Assembly (NCBI RefSeq): GCF_036711975.1
Contig: NC_091976.1
Coordinates: 19,282,001 to 19,346,000 of the forward strand
DNA from: Onthophagus taurus
Taxonomy: Eukaryota > Arthropoda > Insecta > Coleoptera > Scarabaeidae
Direction: 5' to 3'
DNA: 64,000 nt
The notes under the pieces are model-generated. The model saw only the letters and a list, made by a program, of their open reading frames with translations, did no database searches and had not been told where the DNA came from. The position numbers were made by a program, and so were the translations under genes. Shown here piece after piece: positions 48,743 through 60,495 of the stretch. The first letter of the stretch is position 1; the number at the start of each line of letters is the position of its first letter.

Positions 48743-51700
48743 TCAAATTGTTTTTCTCTTAATCAAAAAAAAAAGCAATGATAACAATAATAACATACTC
48801 TCCTGGTCGTTGAGTTTCAATTCATTGACATTATCCATTAATGTTTTTAAAACAAATTTGTACTGACAAAATATTGATTGTTTATTGAAAACATCCACAC
48901 ATTTAAACTTTATTAGATGAAGAAAATTGATCGATTCTTTTAAGATTAATTTGTAATCTTCTAAACATTCTAATAAAAAGTATTTAAAAAATTTAAACAA
49001 TTAAAAATAACATTTAACAACTCACCTTGACTTACGATTTTGTTTATTTCAATTAAAAACGATTTTGTTATTTTATGGATAATTTGTATTCCTATTTCTG
49101 TGATTTTCCTGAGACAATTACACCTTAAAATAAGTAAAATAAGGATGTATAAAATTAATTATTTAATCTCTTACTCATTATTATCTGAATTATAATACAT
49201 CCACACTAAGTTATAATCAAAAATTTTATTCAGAAATGTTATTAAATCCAAAACACTCTTTATATTTTCGAATTTTTCGTTTTTATTAAAACGCTCTTTA
49301 TAAATGAAGGAGAAAATATTTAATAAACAAGCATCTAAAAAAATTGTAATCATTATGATGCGATTCAATAATGTTAAGAAATAAAACCTTCATTGCAACG
49401 TAAAACTAATTGATCACTACTTCTAGAATAACTTCTTTGTGATGTTCTTGTACACAAGTTTTGAACGAAATCTTCATTAAAAACGGATTCTTTTAAAAAT
49501 TCGCAAATGTATTCTAACGTTTTTAATGTGGGACGTGTAAAAATAATTTCTTTGATAATTTCTTTAACACAAAGATGTCGTTCAGAAAATTCAGGTGTAG
49601 ACGTAATTTTTGTCATAAACAACACAATTGAGGACAAATAACCTGTACACTTTTCAGAGATACGCTAAAATAAATTTAAAAAATTAAAAGTCAATAAATC
49701 TTAATCTTAAAACAATTTACCAACACCCCAATAATTTTTATTGTTGATTTGATCAATATAAAAATATCATCATTATCATCAATCCTTTGAAAGATTGATT
49801 TGCGTAAATGTGGTGAATAAGGTACGATTTCGGAAAGAACGGCTATTATTCTTCGGCATTTTATGCCAATTTCTTTTTTATACCACTCCCTAAAAGTAGA
49901 TAACAGCCAAAATCAATTAATTAATTAAAAAAAAATTAATTACTCGTTCCCGAAAATAGAAGAATTTTTAGATAATTCCTCCTGCTTTAAATCTAAATAA
50001 AGACGATCTCTTTGTCTAATTGTTTCTTCTTGAACATCTTGTTCTAAAACATCCAAATTTTTTAAGAAACTTTTTATTAATTGCAATGTAGAAGAAAAGA
50101 TCTAAAAACAATATGAGTATTCTTATTTTTATTTCTTATTACTATAGATGTCCACAAATGATCTCGATATAAGATAAAATTTTGTTTAATGTATACTGAA
50201 TGTGAGAAAATTATATTGTCAATATAATTAAAGTATCATACAGGAGAACACTTTGTTTCTGATTGTCGTAACCTAAGCAGAAACAATAACAAATTTATTG
50301 TAAACATTCTGTCCACACCAAGAAAACTCATTTCTACATATCTACATCAGGTTAGTGTATGTCATCATATTCAGTATTTGAATACAATGTGGTTCGATGA
50401 TGATTTACAGGCGTCAGTAGCTGCAATTATTATTGTTTTGCAAAACCAGACCCGGCAGACTCTTTTAGAAAGAAATAGATATGGTAGCATGCGCCTTATG
50501 AGTCCATTAATCGATAATGGAAATATAAAGATATTTTATTTTTCTATTTATTTCATCAATATCAGCGCCAATCGCTTTACTAATTTCCACCGACAAATCT
50601 TGTTTTGTGTAACGATCTTTAAAATTATTGTCACGTGGGTTCCACAAACACTCGACATTTTTGTATATCTTAATTAAATGTGTAAATATATTCGGTAGAC
50701 CACTGGAACGACATAGTTTCTGCTTTTCACAGATGATTAACCAAGTTACAGCGTGTCCACACTACGTCTGAAACAAACATGTTTCTAAATTTCCTAATGA
50801 TATTTATCGCTAAACACGGAAACAAGCAACTTGTACATTTTGTAACATTTGTTTCTGCAACCAACAATAAGGAACATCCAGAAACTTTGAGATAAAAGTT
50901 CCAGGAACAAGCAACATAAACACAATGTTCTTTCAGACATCAGTTCTGGTCAGGCATCAATTTCAGTTACCATCCGTTTGCTTTCTTCTCGTGATTCTGT
51001 TTATGGTTATTAATCAGTTTCCTCACATAAGGAGCGCGGTACATCGCTTTAAGGTCACACGCATATAAACATTTTCAGGCATTTCCAAGCAGAGCACCCC
51101 TTCATAACCAACCCAACCCCGTTTTGTCGTAAATGAGCATCCTTTCTGTGAAATAGTTTCACTAAAAGTATTGCATATGCCTTAATGACTTGAATGACCA
51201 AGATCACAATGAGTCTAGAGTAGTGATTTATAAGTTAGGCCTCAGCAAAGGTGTTTACAATTTCGAAGGCAGCGCCGATTGTCAATCCAGAAGACGTATT
51301 GTTGGTTAATTGTTGGATAACCCGCCTGAAGTTTTAATAGCGTCACTTAGCCTACGGCGTAAAACCCTCTCTTAGAGTTTCCCTGCAGGGTTTTACAAGC
51401 GCAAAGGTCTTAATGACACAACTTTCACAGAAGATGCCTTCCCTCAGAGAGCTTCTATGAATAAGGGAATACCGTTCGCCTTGGCATTACTTCACATAGC
51501 TTCTTAAAGCTTTTATGTTCTGGATTTCTACGTCTAACACCGGCGAGAGTCCTTTTTTGTAGGCTTATTTTTTGATGGTCTACAATCTCGGCTGTTCACC
51601 ATTAACCTGCTAATTTATTGGTGAATCACAAGCTTTTTTTAATAATGCCGTTAGTGGTCTCCACTGGGCAAGTTATGCGTGTCATCATGTTACAGCTCGA

Positions 51701-54700
51701 GAATATCGCGACGTTCAGTCGGTTTGCAATATTCCAATTCTCTTCGTGCTTGAGACCATAATCCGGCAATCGTTTACCGTGAAACGGATGTATTGGTGGT
51801 CACTATCAGAGTATTCTTCCAATACTTTCAAATGTTGTATAAATTCTCCATGAACTAACGCCAAAAGTGGATTCCCTTAAGTACGCGAGGTTGGGACAGT
51901 CACAAACAATATGAATTACCGGTTCGGCTTCCATTTCACACCCTCTACAGAGGGTTGTATTTGCCAGGTTCATGTACAACATCTGCTTACGTAACCTGCA
52001 GTGTCCTGCAAAAAGCTGAATGGGAGATAGAGTTGATCAACTTTGATGCTGTATTACAAGTTAAAGGTACAACCGGTTCAGGGGAGGCCGGAGACTTTTT
52101 AGCCGCCCGTTTCGCCAACCTGTCCCTTATTTCCGGTACGTCTTTTCCGCCACTTTATCGTGACGTTGTTATAAACGTTAACCTCTTCAAGTGATTGCCG
52201 ACAGAACTTCACTAACAATGATGTAGCTCGATGCCTCCTAACCGCCAGCATACCGTCTGCTATCTGTGCAGATTATAACGTTTCTGCTAACTTTTTTGGA
52301 GTCGATAATCACATTGGCTGCTATCTTTATAGTAGTTATTTCGGCCTAAGCAGTCGTGCAGTACGATCCTAACGAAGTGAAACGGTGTAGCTGGAGTTCG
52401 TGCGAGAAAATTCCCGCTCTAGAGCATCCAGTCCTCTTTGATCTATCAGTGTAGATGGTCAGCGATTTGCCAGTGCTTAAGTTGCTCCAGATATCGTTTC
52501 AAGGAGGGTGGGTGTCGATCTCATGACGAACGTAATTAACAGGCAAGCCACTCTTTGCAATTGATGCAGCAATTTAGCCTTATAGGCATGTTTCAGTGCT
52601 GAGCAACAAACTATCCGTGAGCTACCATGGGTTTTATCACAGACGTGTAGATCCACATTGTAAACTTCAGATTTAATTCCCTAGTATTCCCAATTGCACT
52701 TCCACACTAAGTAGTAAGAGTAAGACTTAAAAATATTTTGTTTTAATGAGGTCTGTAATATTGAAGTATTACTGTATCTAATTTTAGTCGCTCATCACCG
52801 AGTTGTCGCAAAAAGAAACTTTTCGTCTACATCAGGTTAGTGTATGTTTCAGTATTTCAATACAATGTGCGATGATAATTTATAGGCATTAGTGGCTGCA
52901 ATTATTATTGTTTTGCAAAAACAGAAAAAGAAATTTCGTGAATGTTGGACTACTAGGCAGACTCTTTTAGAAAGAAATACACATGGTAGCATGCGCCTTA
53001 TGAGTCCATTAAAAAAAGATGATTTAATAGCAGAATCCAGGATAGAGAATGGAAATATAAAGAACTTTTGTCGTAAGCAAACCATTTCTTAATAACCATT
53101 ATATTTTTCTTTTCCTGTAATACTTAGCAACTACATATTTTATTTTTCTATTTACTATTATAACGTTTCTGCTAACTTTTTTAGAGTCGATGATCACATT
53201 GGCTGCTATCTTTATAGCAGTTATTTCGACCTGAGCTGTCGTGCAGTACGACCCTAGCGAAGTGGAATGGTGTAGCTGGACATTATACGAGAAAATTCCC
53301 GCTCTAAAGCCTCCAGTCTTCTTTGACCCATCAGTGTAGATGGTCAGCGTTTTGCCAGAGCTTAAGTTGCTCCAGGTATAGTTTCAAGGAGGGTGGATGT
53401 CTATCTCATGGCGAACGTAATTAACAGGCAGGCCACTTTTTGCAATTGATGCAGCTATTTAGCCTTATAGGCATGCTTCAGTACTCAGCAGCAAACTATG
53501 GTTCCATGAGCTACCATGGGTTTTATCACAGATGTGTAGATCCACATTGTAACCCTCAGATTTAATTGCCCTTCGACACTGGGTGGGTAGAATTGTTGCT
53601 TTTTTTGGTTTTGCAACTAATGTGTGATTTCCAAGTCAGTCCTTTGCCCAAGATAACAGCAAGATATTTCACCTCTGGAGCAAAGGTTAATGGACTGTTG
53701 CAGCAATGGGGTGGTGTTAAGTATCCCAGTTTCCTCTCTTTAGTGAAGAGAACAATCTCAGTCTTTTTATCTTACTGATGTATTAAATAGATAAGACTTA
53801 AAAATATTTTGTTCTAATGAGGTCTGTTTTACTGTATCTAATTTTAAATGAATGAATTAATGAATGATTGATAAAATCATTCATGTGCTCAGCAAGCTAC
53901 ACTTATAAGGAGATAATTTATGGACATACTTTACAAGAATATGATAAAAATCTTACTTTATCAATAATTTCTGTATAACAATCATTATTTAAATCGTTTT
54001 GGGTACAATTTAACAAAACAGAAAACGAAGAAAACAAATCGTCAAATTTAAAGTGATTATATTCGCAACTTGCTTTATATTGTTGATGAATTTTTTGTTC
54101 ATCTTGAACATTGTATTTATTTAAATTCAATTTGAAATCATAGAAATGTTCGATTTTTGATAGTTTAAATATATCCTCATCAATCTTATTTCTTAAAGGA
54201 TAATCTATAAGTTCCCCACAATAGTTATTAAGCTTTAAATCATCATCTCGAATATTTTTATTCTTCACATTTTGAGATAAACTCAATATTCCATTTAAAG
54301 TAACATCCCCGTGTTTGGTAACTTCACTGATTTTATGCTTTAAATTAACAACTTCTAAGTTTTTAAAATCTAAATCACTTTTTGTTGAAAGTAATTCTTT
54401 ATTTATCAGTTGTATTTTCTCCATCCATTCCTTTTCTTTTTTTTGATGCTCACCGGTCAGGTTTAAACGAACCTGCTTTAATTGTTCCCTTAGCATAGTT
54501 ATTTCACCTTCTTTTATTGTATAATCAGTTTTTAACTTTTTAATTTCGTCTTGTAAGTCTTCCGAATTAATAGGCTTTGTTTTAAGGGGGTTTGACACTC
54601 CATTTGAGGTAGTTTGAGTGGATGTAATAATATCATTTTGTTGAAAAAAACTGTAGTTGGGAAGAATTGAAACGTTATTTCTTTGAATAGGCCCAGGAGT

Positions 54701-54902
54701 GTTCTTAAATTTTTATTATTTATTATGATTTATAACCTCAAAAAAATTAACTTACTTGTTCGCAAACTTGTGAAGCTAATAAAAGGCAATCTTCAAGGTC
54801 GTCCGGGTTTAAATCTTCGCCCCATAAAGCGTCAATATTCGTTTCTTCTAATTTAAGTTTTTTTGAAGCACTTTCTTGATATACATTACTTCGTTTTGTC
54901 AT
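48743..54902 (-). CDS. ATRIP / mus304-like (ATR-interacting protein)
   Basis: Eight exons: 54902-54756, 54703-53957, 50101-49944, 49889-49721, 49664-49388, 49334-49175, 49123-49026 and 48969-48743. All are GT-AG with matching phases, giving about 660 residues. The N terminus has the acidic WGEDLNPDDLEDCLLLASQ block typical of ATRIP (the RPA-contact region is near the N terminus). It is followed by a coiled coil (KEGEITMLREQLKQ...NKELLSTKSDLDFKNLE) that in ATRIP mediates oligomerisation. The C-terminal part is helical and poorly conserved, as in other ATRIPs, and should bind ATR. Role: brings ATR kinase to RPA-coated single-stranded DNA in the checkpoint, in the nucleus. Identification rests on the first 300 residues; a different coiled-coil protein is possible. 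The gene appears intact despite a 3.85-kb intron loaded with repeats. Confidence 0.7.
50378..50545 (+). pseudogene. PIF/Harbinger transposase N-terminal relic (copy a)
   Basis: The frame SVAAIIIVLQNQTRQTLLER then NRYGSMRLMSPL equals the second copy at 52890-53090 but lacks about 20 codons. It is part of the repeat filling ATRIP intron 2. Confidence 0.5.
51870..52720 (-). pseudogene. non-LTR retrotransposon fragment: RNase H and C-terminal region (copy a)
   Basis: The minus strand gives LTIYTDRSKRTG (RNase H start, TDGSK), SYCTTA.AEITTIKIAANVII and RNVIICTDSRRYA (second Asp block TDSQ), then a frameshifted C-terminal region with the word CEMEAEPVIHIVCDCPNL, a CxxC-like end. Stops and frameshifts are common. 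Upstream, the first part of the RT end is also visible. Confidence 0.65.
52866..53095 (+). pseudogene. PIF/Harbinger transposase N-terminal relic (copy b)
   Basis: The plus strand encodes VLQKQKKKFRECWTTRQTLL, ERNTHGSMRLMSPLKKDD and NGNIKNFCR, matching the start of Harbinger transposases (RxxWxxPxLxxRxxxGxxxxLxxELxxDD...NFxRM). The same 5' word, CTACATCAGGTTAGTGTATG, starts both copies (50341 region and 52830). Confidence 0.55.
53150..53780 (-). pseudogene. non-LTR retrotransposon fragment: RT end and RNase H (copy b)
   Basis: The minus strand reads KKTEIVLFTKERKLGYLTPP, EVKYLAVILGKGLTWKSHIS (the GxxLDxxLxWxxHI motif after the RT palm), CKTKK, then a frameshifted middle and the RNase H start. 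It overlaps copy a in content (53155-53560 equals 52275-52680) with small differences. Confidence 0.65.
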
Positions 54903-55284
54903 AGCTAAAAATGTTTGGCGGTTTTTATATCACTTATGCGATAGTACATATATTTTAAAGTTAATTAATTTATTAAAAGTAGCTAACAAACATAAAGTAC
55001 ACTTAAAGTAGTTTTTTTTAAACACTTAATACATATTTAACAAAATTGTTGTTTATGACACTTAAATTTTTTTTAGGTTATGTTGAAACGTCAATATTAT
55101 TCTATTTTATGATGTATAATGACAGAAAAAAGTTTTTGAACGTTACAATATAAAGTTGCACTTTTTTGAGTTTTTTTATGAGACAATATTATTTTATTAT
55201 TATTTATAAAACAACCTTACTATTCTGAAGGAATGAAACACGCTAACCTCAAAAAATACTTTTGGCTTTATATCACAAAATGTA

Positions 55285-55400
55285 TAATTAGGCCTGTTTT
55301 GGTTCAAGAAGGATGAATGCTAAGACAGTTAAACATTTAATTTTTCTTTATTTTCAAATCAACATTATCCAATTTCTTACTACAACTTTTAAAATGTACA
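55285..55400 (-). repeat. partial duplicate of the 3' end of the zinc-finger gene
   Basis: About 115 bases match 58840-58955: on the minus strand VHFKSCSKKLDNVDL, the last codons of the zinc-finger gene, then AATAAAG and the short 3' flank. The copy lacks eight bases at the stop codon. It lies outside the left end of the transposon cluster at 55.8-58.8 kb. Confidence 0.7.
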
Positions 55401-57016
55401 GGAATGTACAGTCTCGGAAACTATAGAGTTAGAAAAAAAGTAGCTTACATGTCATTCTCGTTTTTCGAAAAACTGCTAATGCCAGAAACCTCAAAGCGAG
55501 GTCAGAATTGAAAATATCGTAAAACCAGCAAGTGCAATTATCGTGGTTATTTTATTATTGTAGGTAGAGTATTATAATTTATAACTAAGACGTTATATAG
55601 ACACTTTTTTTTAAATTAAAGCAACCACTGATTATTTGCTTATTAAATTTCTGATTACAAAAATATGGGGTAAGATAGGTCTATTTCTTATTGTTGTAGA
55701 ATAAAGCTAAGAATAAACTTTTTTTTAGTGTCGTCAAAGAAATGAAATTTACAGAGTCCTGTAAATTATAACTAAAAATTTAAAAAACATAGCTTAATTT
55801 TTTGATTTTTAAATATTTCATTGTTGTTCTAGATTGTTCTAGAGTTGTTCTACATTGTTCCAAAGCGGCAAGCAGAGAAAATAAAAACTCGGCGAGAAAA
55901 ACCGAAAATATTGGTTTTTTGACTAGCCCCCCATTTTTGGAAAAATCAAATTTTCTTTGTTGTTCTGGGTTTTTCTAAAATAGGTTTGGCTGCCAAAATG
56001 TCTAGTTGATTGCTGTGACCATAGTTTTTCTATTTTCAATTCCATATTACAAATATACACTTATTATACCTAAAGCAATCTGGTACAGCTATTATTTTCA
56101 GTAGAGCAACTCTATAAGGGACACTTTACTCTTTGAAAATTAAATTAGTTAATTAGTTTTTGGAAGTTTCAGTCAGTAATTCTTGCGTTAGCGGTTTTAA
56201 ATTACACAATAAGAATTAATACACATAGAACAATCTAAAATAACTCAAACTTTGCTGATTCAAATTGTTTTAGATGTGTTTTACCTTTAAAGTAGGAAAA
56301 AAATGTTTTTCTGGCTACACAGACATTAATTATGCAAAATCGTATCTTCTTAAAAATACAGCAAAATGCAGACCTAACACGAAAAATGATAAATCAACAA
56401 ATGAATAATCCAACTATTCGATCAGCAAACAAAAATACACTCGTTAATTTCTCACTTTCTTGCAACTCAATCAGTAAGTGGTAAAATCACTGGGTAAAAC
56501 GCTTCTTTGCAGATACCAAGGTTTGCACCAACGTACACGGCATTTTTTTCTTTTTTCTTCTTCTAGCAACACTGCTGCAATTATGTAACAAACTGCGGCT
56601 CTTCTTTTTCTGTCACCCATTGAACTTCAATTATTTTAGAACACACATAGAACCAAACTTGTCGAATGAAAGGGGAGAACTGAGTAAAAATTGAAAGTAT
56701 ACTACACATCTGCAGTTCAGATAACTAATAGATTTTCACACAGTTATTTTCGACAGATAACTGAGCTGATAAACGGAAGATTAAGATTAAGGATTTATAT
56801 TTCTTGCAATATTTTGGTATAGTTTTCAAATTTTTTCCGCCATTTTTAAACAAGTTGTGACATCATCGCTATTTTTTTCAAATAGCCCCATTTTATTATG
56901 GAATATGAAAGAGGATTTTTACTGAATTTGGTACCGCCAAAATTGATATTAGCTACATAATAAAATTTTCGAGAAGTATTGCCTTGAAGTTTCATGATTT
57001 CCCATTCATTTGAGGT

Positions 57017-57138
57017 AGAAAAATAGCAGTAGCCATACGTAACCATGGCAACCAGTTGTTTCAGATACTTTATTAAGACAATTATTAATTTTTGATATCT
57101 GAAACTGTTGGTTGCCATTGTTAGCTACTGCTATTTTG
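57017..57138. repeat. ~120-bp palindrome (small MITE-like hairpin)
   Basis: AAAATAGCAGTAG...CCATGGCAACCAGTTGTTTCAGATA is mirrored by TATCTGAAACTGTTGGTTGCCAT...CTACTGCTATTTT around a short loop near 57077. It adjoins the broken 3' end of the Tc1 transposase and may mark the insertion that truncated it. Confidence 0.6.
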
Positions 57139-57143
57139 CTAAC

Positions 57144-57985
57144 TCAATTGAATAGGACATGTTCAATAGGATTGAGGTCAGGACTTAACGCCGGGCATTC
57201 CATGATCTGAATTCCACGTTCTTGCAAAAAGTTTCTGGTAATGCCGGCGGTATGCGACTTTGCATTGTTCTGCATTAGGATGAAATTTTGAACGACCCCA
57301 TATGAAGCAGGCACAACATGGTTCTCCAAGATATTTTCGATGTAATTCATGGCATTTAGTATACCAGGAACAACAACAAGATCAGTTTTGTTGTCTATAG
57401 TGATTCCAGCCCAAACCATAACAGATCCCCGACCAAATCTATCCACTTCCTGTATAGTAACGGCTGCGTAGCGTTCACCAGGACGTTTATATACACGTAC
57501 TCGACCGTCGTAACGAGTTAATCGAAATCTGGACTCGTCTGTAAACAGTATAGGCGTCCAGTGACGAAGTTGCCAATCTCTGTGATCCAGAGCAAAACTC
57601 ATTCGCGACGCTTTGTGTTGCTGCGTAAGGCGTCGTTCGCAGACAGGTCTTCTAGGTTTCAAAATCGCTTCTTTTAATCTGTTTCTAACAGTTTGATCAG
57701 AAATTTCTATTCAATGTGCTCGTCTTAGGTGGTTTAGGAGGTCTCGTGCTGTGGCAGTACGCGTACGTAGACAGGAAAGGTCAAGAAATCGGTCTTAATT
57801 TGGAGTAGTTTTTCGATTTCGCCCTTGTCCAGCTCTTCTAAAATGTTGGCCAGTCTTTCGAAACCGATTCCATAAACGCTGAATAACAGAAGGGGAAACT
57901 CGAAGATCCGTGCTAACATGTCGAGTGGCCATGCTGAATAAGGACGACAGCACGAGCAACTTGCACTTTACTAAGATGCCTCATG
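57144..57985 (-). pseudogene. dead Tc1-like transposase
   Basis: The minus strand starts MRHLSKVQVARAVVLIQHG at 57985, passes several stops in the HTH region (VIQRLWNRFRKTGQHFRRAG; DQTVRNRLKEAILKPRRPVC), then stays open from 57662: PILFTDESRFRLTRYDGRVR (first catalytic Asp), GSVMVWAGITIDNKTDLVVV, and FILMQNNAKSHTA where the second catalytic Asp (DNA) has become Asn, then CPALSPDLNPIEH with the third catalytic residue (Glu). It is cut off at 57144, a few residues after the Glu. It is a DD34E Tc1 type. The right end near 58200 has a GCAGGGTATA word. Confidence 0.85.
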
Positions 57986-58250
57986 ACGGTTCTAATTAAC
58001 GAAAATTGACAACTGAATTCATTTGTCATCTTTAGTAGGCTTTCATTCGCAAATTCAAAGCATACTTGACATTTTTCCACTTTGTTTTGCGTTATTAATT
58101 TACATTTTTAAGTATAACTTAGAAGTAACTGAGAGTTGTAACATTGTTTTTGTAATTTTCTTTAGTTAAATATATGCCGTTGAAGTAATTTCGAAAAGTG
58201 TTCTCCTAATTTTTTTGAGCAGGGTATATAAATATCTGTATAGTATATAT

Positions 58251-58287
58251 AAATATCTCTCTGTGTGGGTGGGACACAGAGATATTT
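58251..58287. other. short perfect-stem hairpin
   Basis: AAATATCTCTCTGTGT, GGGTGGG loop, ACACAGAGATATTT. It lies between the Tc1 right end and the right arm of the long-inverted-repeat element; role unknown. Confidence 0.6.
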
Positions 58288-58890
58288 AGTTTTTAATACA
58301 TAATGTATAATACAGATAGTGTATTTTTGTTTGCTGATCGAATAGTTGTATTATTCATTTGTTGATTTATTATTTTTCTTGTTAGGTCTGCATTTTGCTG
58401 TATTTTTAAGAAGATATGATTTTGCAAAATTAATGTCCCTGTAACCAGAAAAACCTTTTTTTTTTCCTAGTTTAAACGTAAAACACATTTAGAACCATTT
58501 GAATCAGCAGAGTTTGAGTTATTTTAGATTGTTCTATGTGTTTTAATTCTTATTTTGTAATTTAAAACCACTGACGCACGAATTATTGACTGAAACTTCC
58601 AAAAACTTTAATTTCCAAAGAGTAAAGTGTCCTTTATAGAGTTGTTCTAGTGAAAATAGTAGCTGTTCCAGATTACTTTAGGGTTAATAAGTATAATATT
58701 GAATTTCATATTTGTAATATGAAATTCAAAACTAGACATTTTGGCAGCCAAACCTATTTTTAGTTATAACTTTGTAATGATGTATCCCATAATTTTGAAT
58801 TTCTAGAACAACTAGAACAACCCAGAACAACAAAGAAGCTTATTTTGGTTGAAGAGGGGTGAAGGAAAAAAGTTAAACAATTAATTTCTC

Positions 58891-58896
58891 TTTATT
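58891..58896 (-). promoter_or_regulatory. polyadenylation signal abutting the zinc-finger stop codon
   Basis: AATAAA on the minus strand one base after the TGA. A transposon end lies about 50 bases farther on, leaving little room for any other 3' UTR. Confidence 0.6.
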
Positions 58897-58897
58897 T

Positions 58898-60025
58898 TCA
58901 ATTATCCAAATCAACATTATCCAATTTTTTACTACAACTTTTAAAATGTACATCCCTATTTCCTTTTCGAGCAAATTTTTTATGGCACAACAAACACTCA
59001 TAACGTTTTTCACCACTATGCACTGCTAAGTGTCGATTTAAATCACTTTTGGTAGCAAACCTTTTACTACACATATGACAAAACCAAGGTTTTTCTCCGG
59101 TATGTATTCTTAAATGTTGATCTAACTTACTTTGTATAACAAAACATTTCCCGCAATACGAACACATTAATCTCTTATAATCCAAGCTGTGAGCTATTCG
59201 CATATGATAAGTGTATTGTCCACGAACTGGAAATCCTCTTGCACAAATTTCACAAATAAAAGGGCGATCTTTTGAGTGAACCGAACGGATATGAGTTGTA
59301 ACTGAACTGCTTTGTGTGAATGATTTTGGACAAAATTTACATTTATAAGGACGTTCGCCAGTATGAACACGCATATGTTCGGTTAATTGAAATTTTAAAT
59401 TCTTACGAACACCACAAACATTGCATTCAAAGTATCTTTGGTTATTTTCATGATGACAATTACGGAGATGTTTGTTTAAAACAGTTTTGTACAAGAATTT
59501 TTTATTGCATTTCTGGCATTCATAACCAACACAAGCATGTTTTTTATGAGCAGTTAAATTGATACGGTTTGAAAATTGTTTGAAACAAATTTGACATGTG
59601 TATTTTGAATATGATTTGGTTTTATCAGATTCATCATTTGTATTAATGTTTAAATTATCTATACTAGGTTTCAAGTCATTTACTTCTTCGTATAAATCAT
59701 AATTTGATTCAATAATAATTGTTTCAAAATCTGTTTTGCAAGAAAGAGCTTCGTTAACTTTTTCTTTCAGTTCTTCTTCCGTTTTTAGACAATTGTTTTT
59801 AAAATTAACTGCTGTTAATAACAGATCTAAACATTTTGAACAGATTACCGGGTTCGAAGTTAAATTAACATCCTAAAATTACACAAATATGAATAAGTAG
59901 TGTGAATTCGTTAAAATCTTTCTTACCAATTCAGGTAAAATAAAATTAATATCATTTAAATACACACTCATATCTTCATAACATTCTTCAGGACTGTTTA
60001 AACACAATCTACAAGCCTCAGTCAT
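58898..60025 (-). CDS. ZAD-C2H2 zinc-finger protein
   Basis: Two exons, 60025-59927 and 59872-58898, GT-AG, in frame, about 357 residues. The N-terminal ZAD dimerisation domain has its cysteine pairs split by the intron: CRLCL in exon 1 and ICSKCLDLL in exon 2. Then an acidic linker, then eight fingers in a row. Fingers 1 and 8 are C2HC variants ending in Cys instead of the last His; fingers 3-7 are classical, with linkers TGERPYK, SKDRPF, TGEKPWF and SGEKRYE. Such proteins are insect-specific, sequence-specific DNA-binding nuclear factors; target and biology of this one are not known. The stop codon is followed after only one base by an AATAAA signal (58896-58891), so the 3' UTR should be very short. 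Confidence 0.9.
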
Positions 60026-60495
60026 TTTTATTAATCATTTAAACCAATTTTTAACGTTTTAACCTCAAAAATCCTTTGACTTTTAACTTTGACAGTTATT
60101 ATCAGAGTCGCCAACTTATAAGCACTTATAATTATAGAAGTAATTATTACAATTGAGTTAATATCAAACTGCGAATGAAGTTAAAACGGATTTAATATAT
60201 TATTATATTATTTATATTTTGTAAATTAAATATATTTATTATTTTATTAAAAATTAAAATAAATTATAATTATAGAAACCTGCATGATGTCATGAAGCGC
60301 CATCTAAAATTCTAAACTGTTTTATATTTCAAAAAAGAACTAACCTTACCTAATCTAATCTATCCTATTACTTAATAAGATCCATTTATTCAAGATCGTT
60401 TGAGATACGCCTGCGTTATAACTACTTTCCTTATTATAGGAAAATTGCATACATCATTCCAGTTTAGTTCACATCAGTCTTTTAAAAGAACTAAA
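60026..60495. promoter_or_regulatory. divergent intergenic region between zinc-finger and AGA genes
   Basis: Only 470 bases separate the two start codons. The sequence is AT-rich with no clear TATA box. Both promoters must lie here or one gene has a further upstream exon. Confidence 0.5.

Larger units (their letters stand above)
55953..58838. mobile_element. element with ~500-bp inverted repeats, probably PIF/Harbinger-related
   Basis: The left arm 55953-56450 and right arm 58318-58838 are inverted copies (blocks TTCTTTGTTGTTCTGGG, AGGTTTGGCTGCCAAAATGTCTAG, GGACACTTTACTCTTTG, CAGCAAAATGCAGACCTAAC). Adjacent to the left arm, on the minus strand (about 56620-56440), KCRVRWCKPWYLQRSV with the preceding GDRKRRAAVCYIIAAVLLEE resembles the start of a PIF/Harbinger transposase. 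A Tc1 element has inserted inside. Divergence between arms is visible, so the element is old. Confidence 0.6.

Noticed and set aside
56846-57118. 90-codon minus frame
   Set aside because: It crosses the 120-bp palindrome and shows no motif; not a continuation of the Tc1 transposase.
59320-59562. 80-codon plus frame
   Set aside because: Antisense shadow of the zinc-finger exon.
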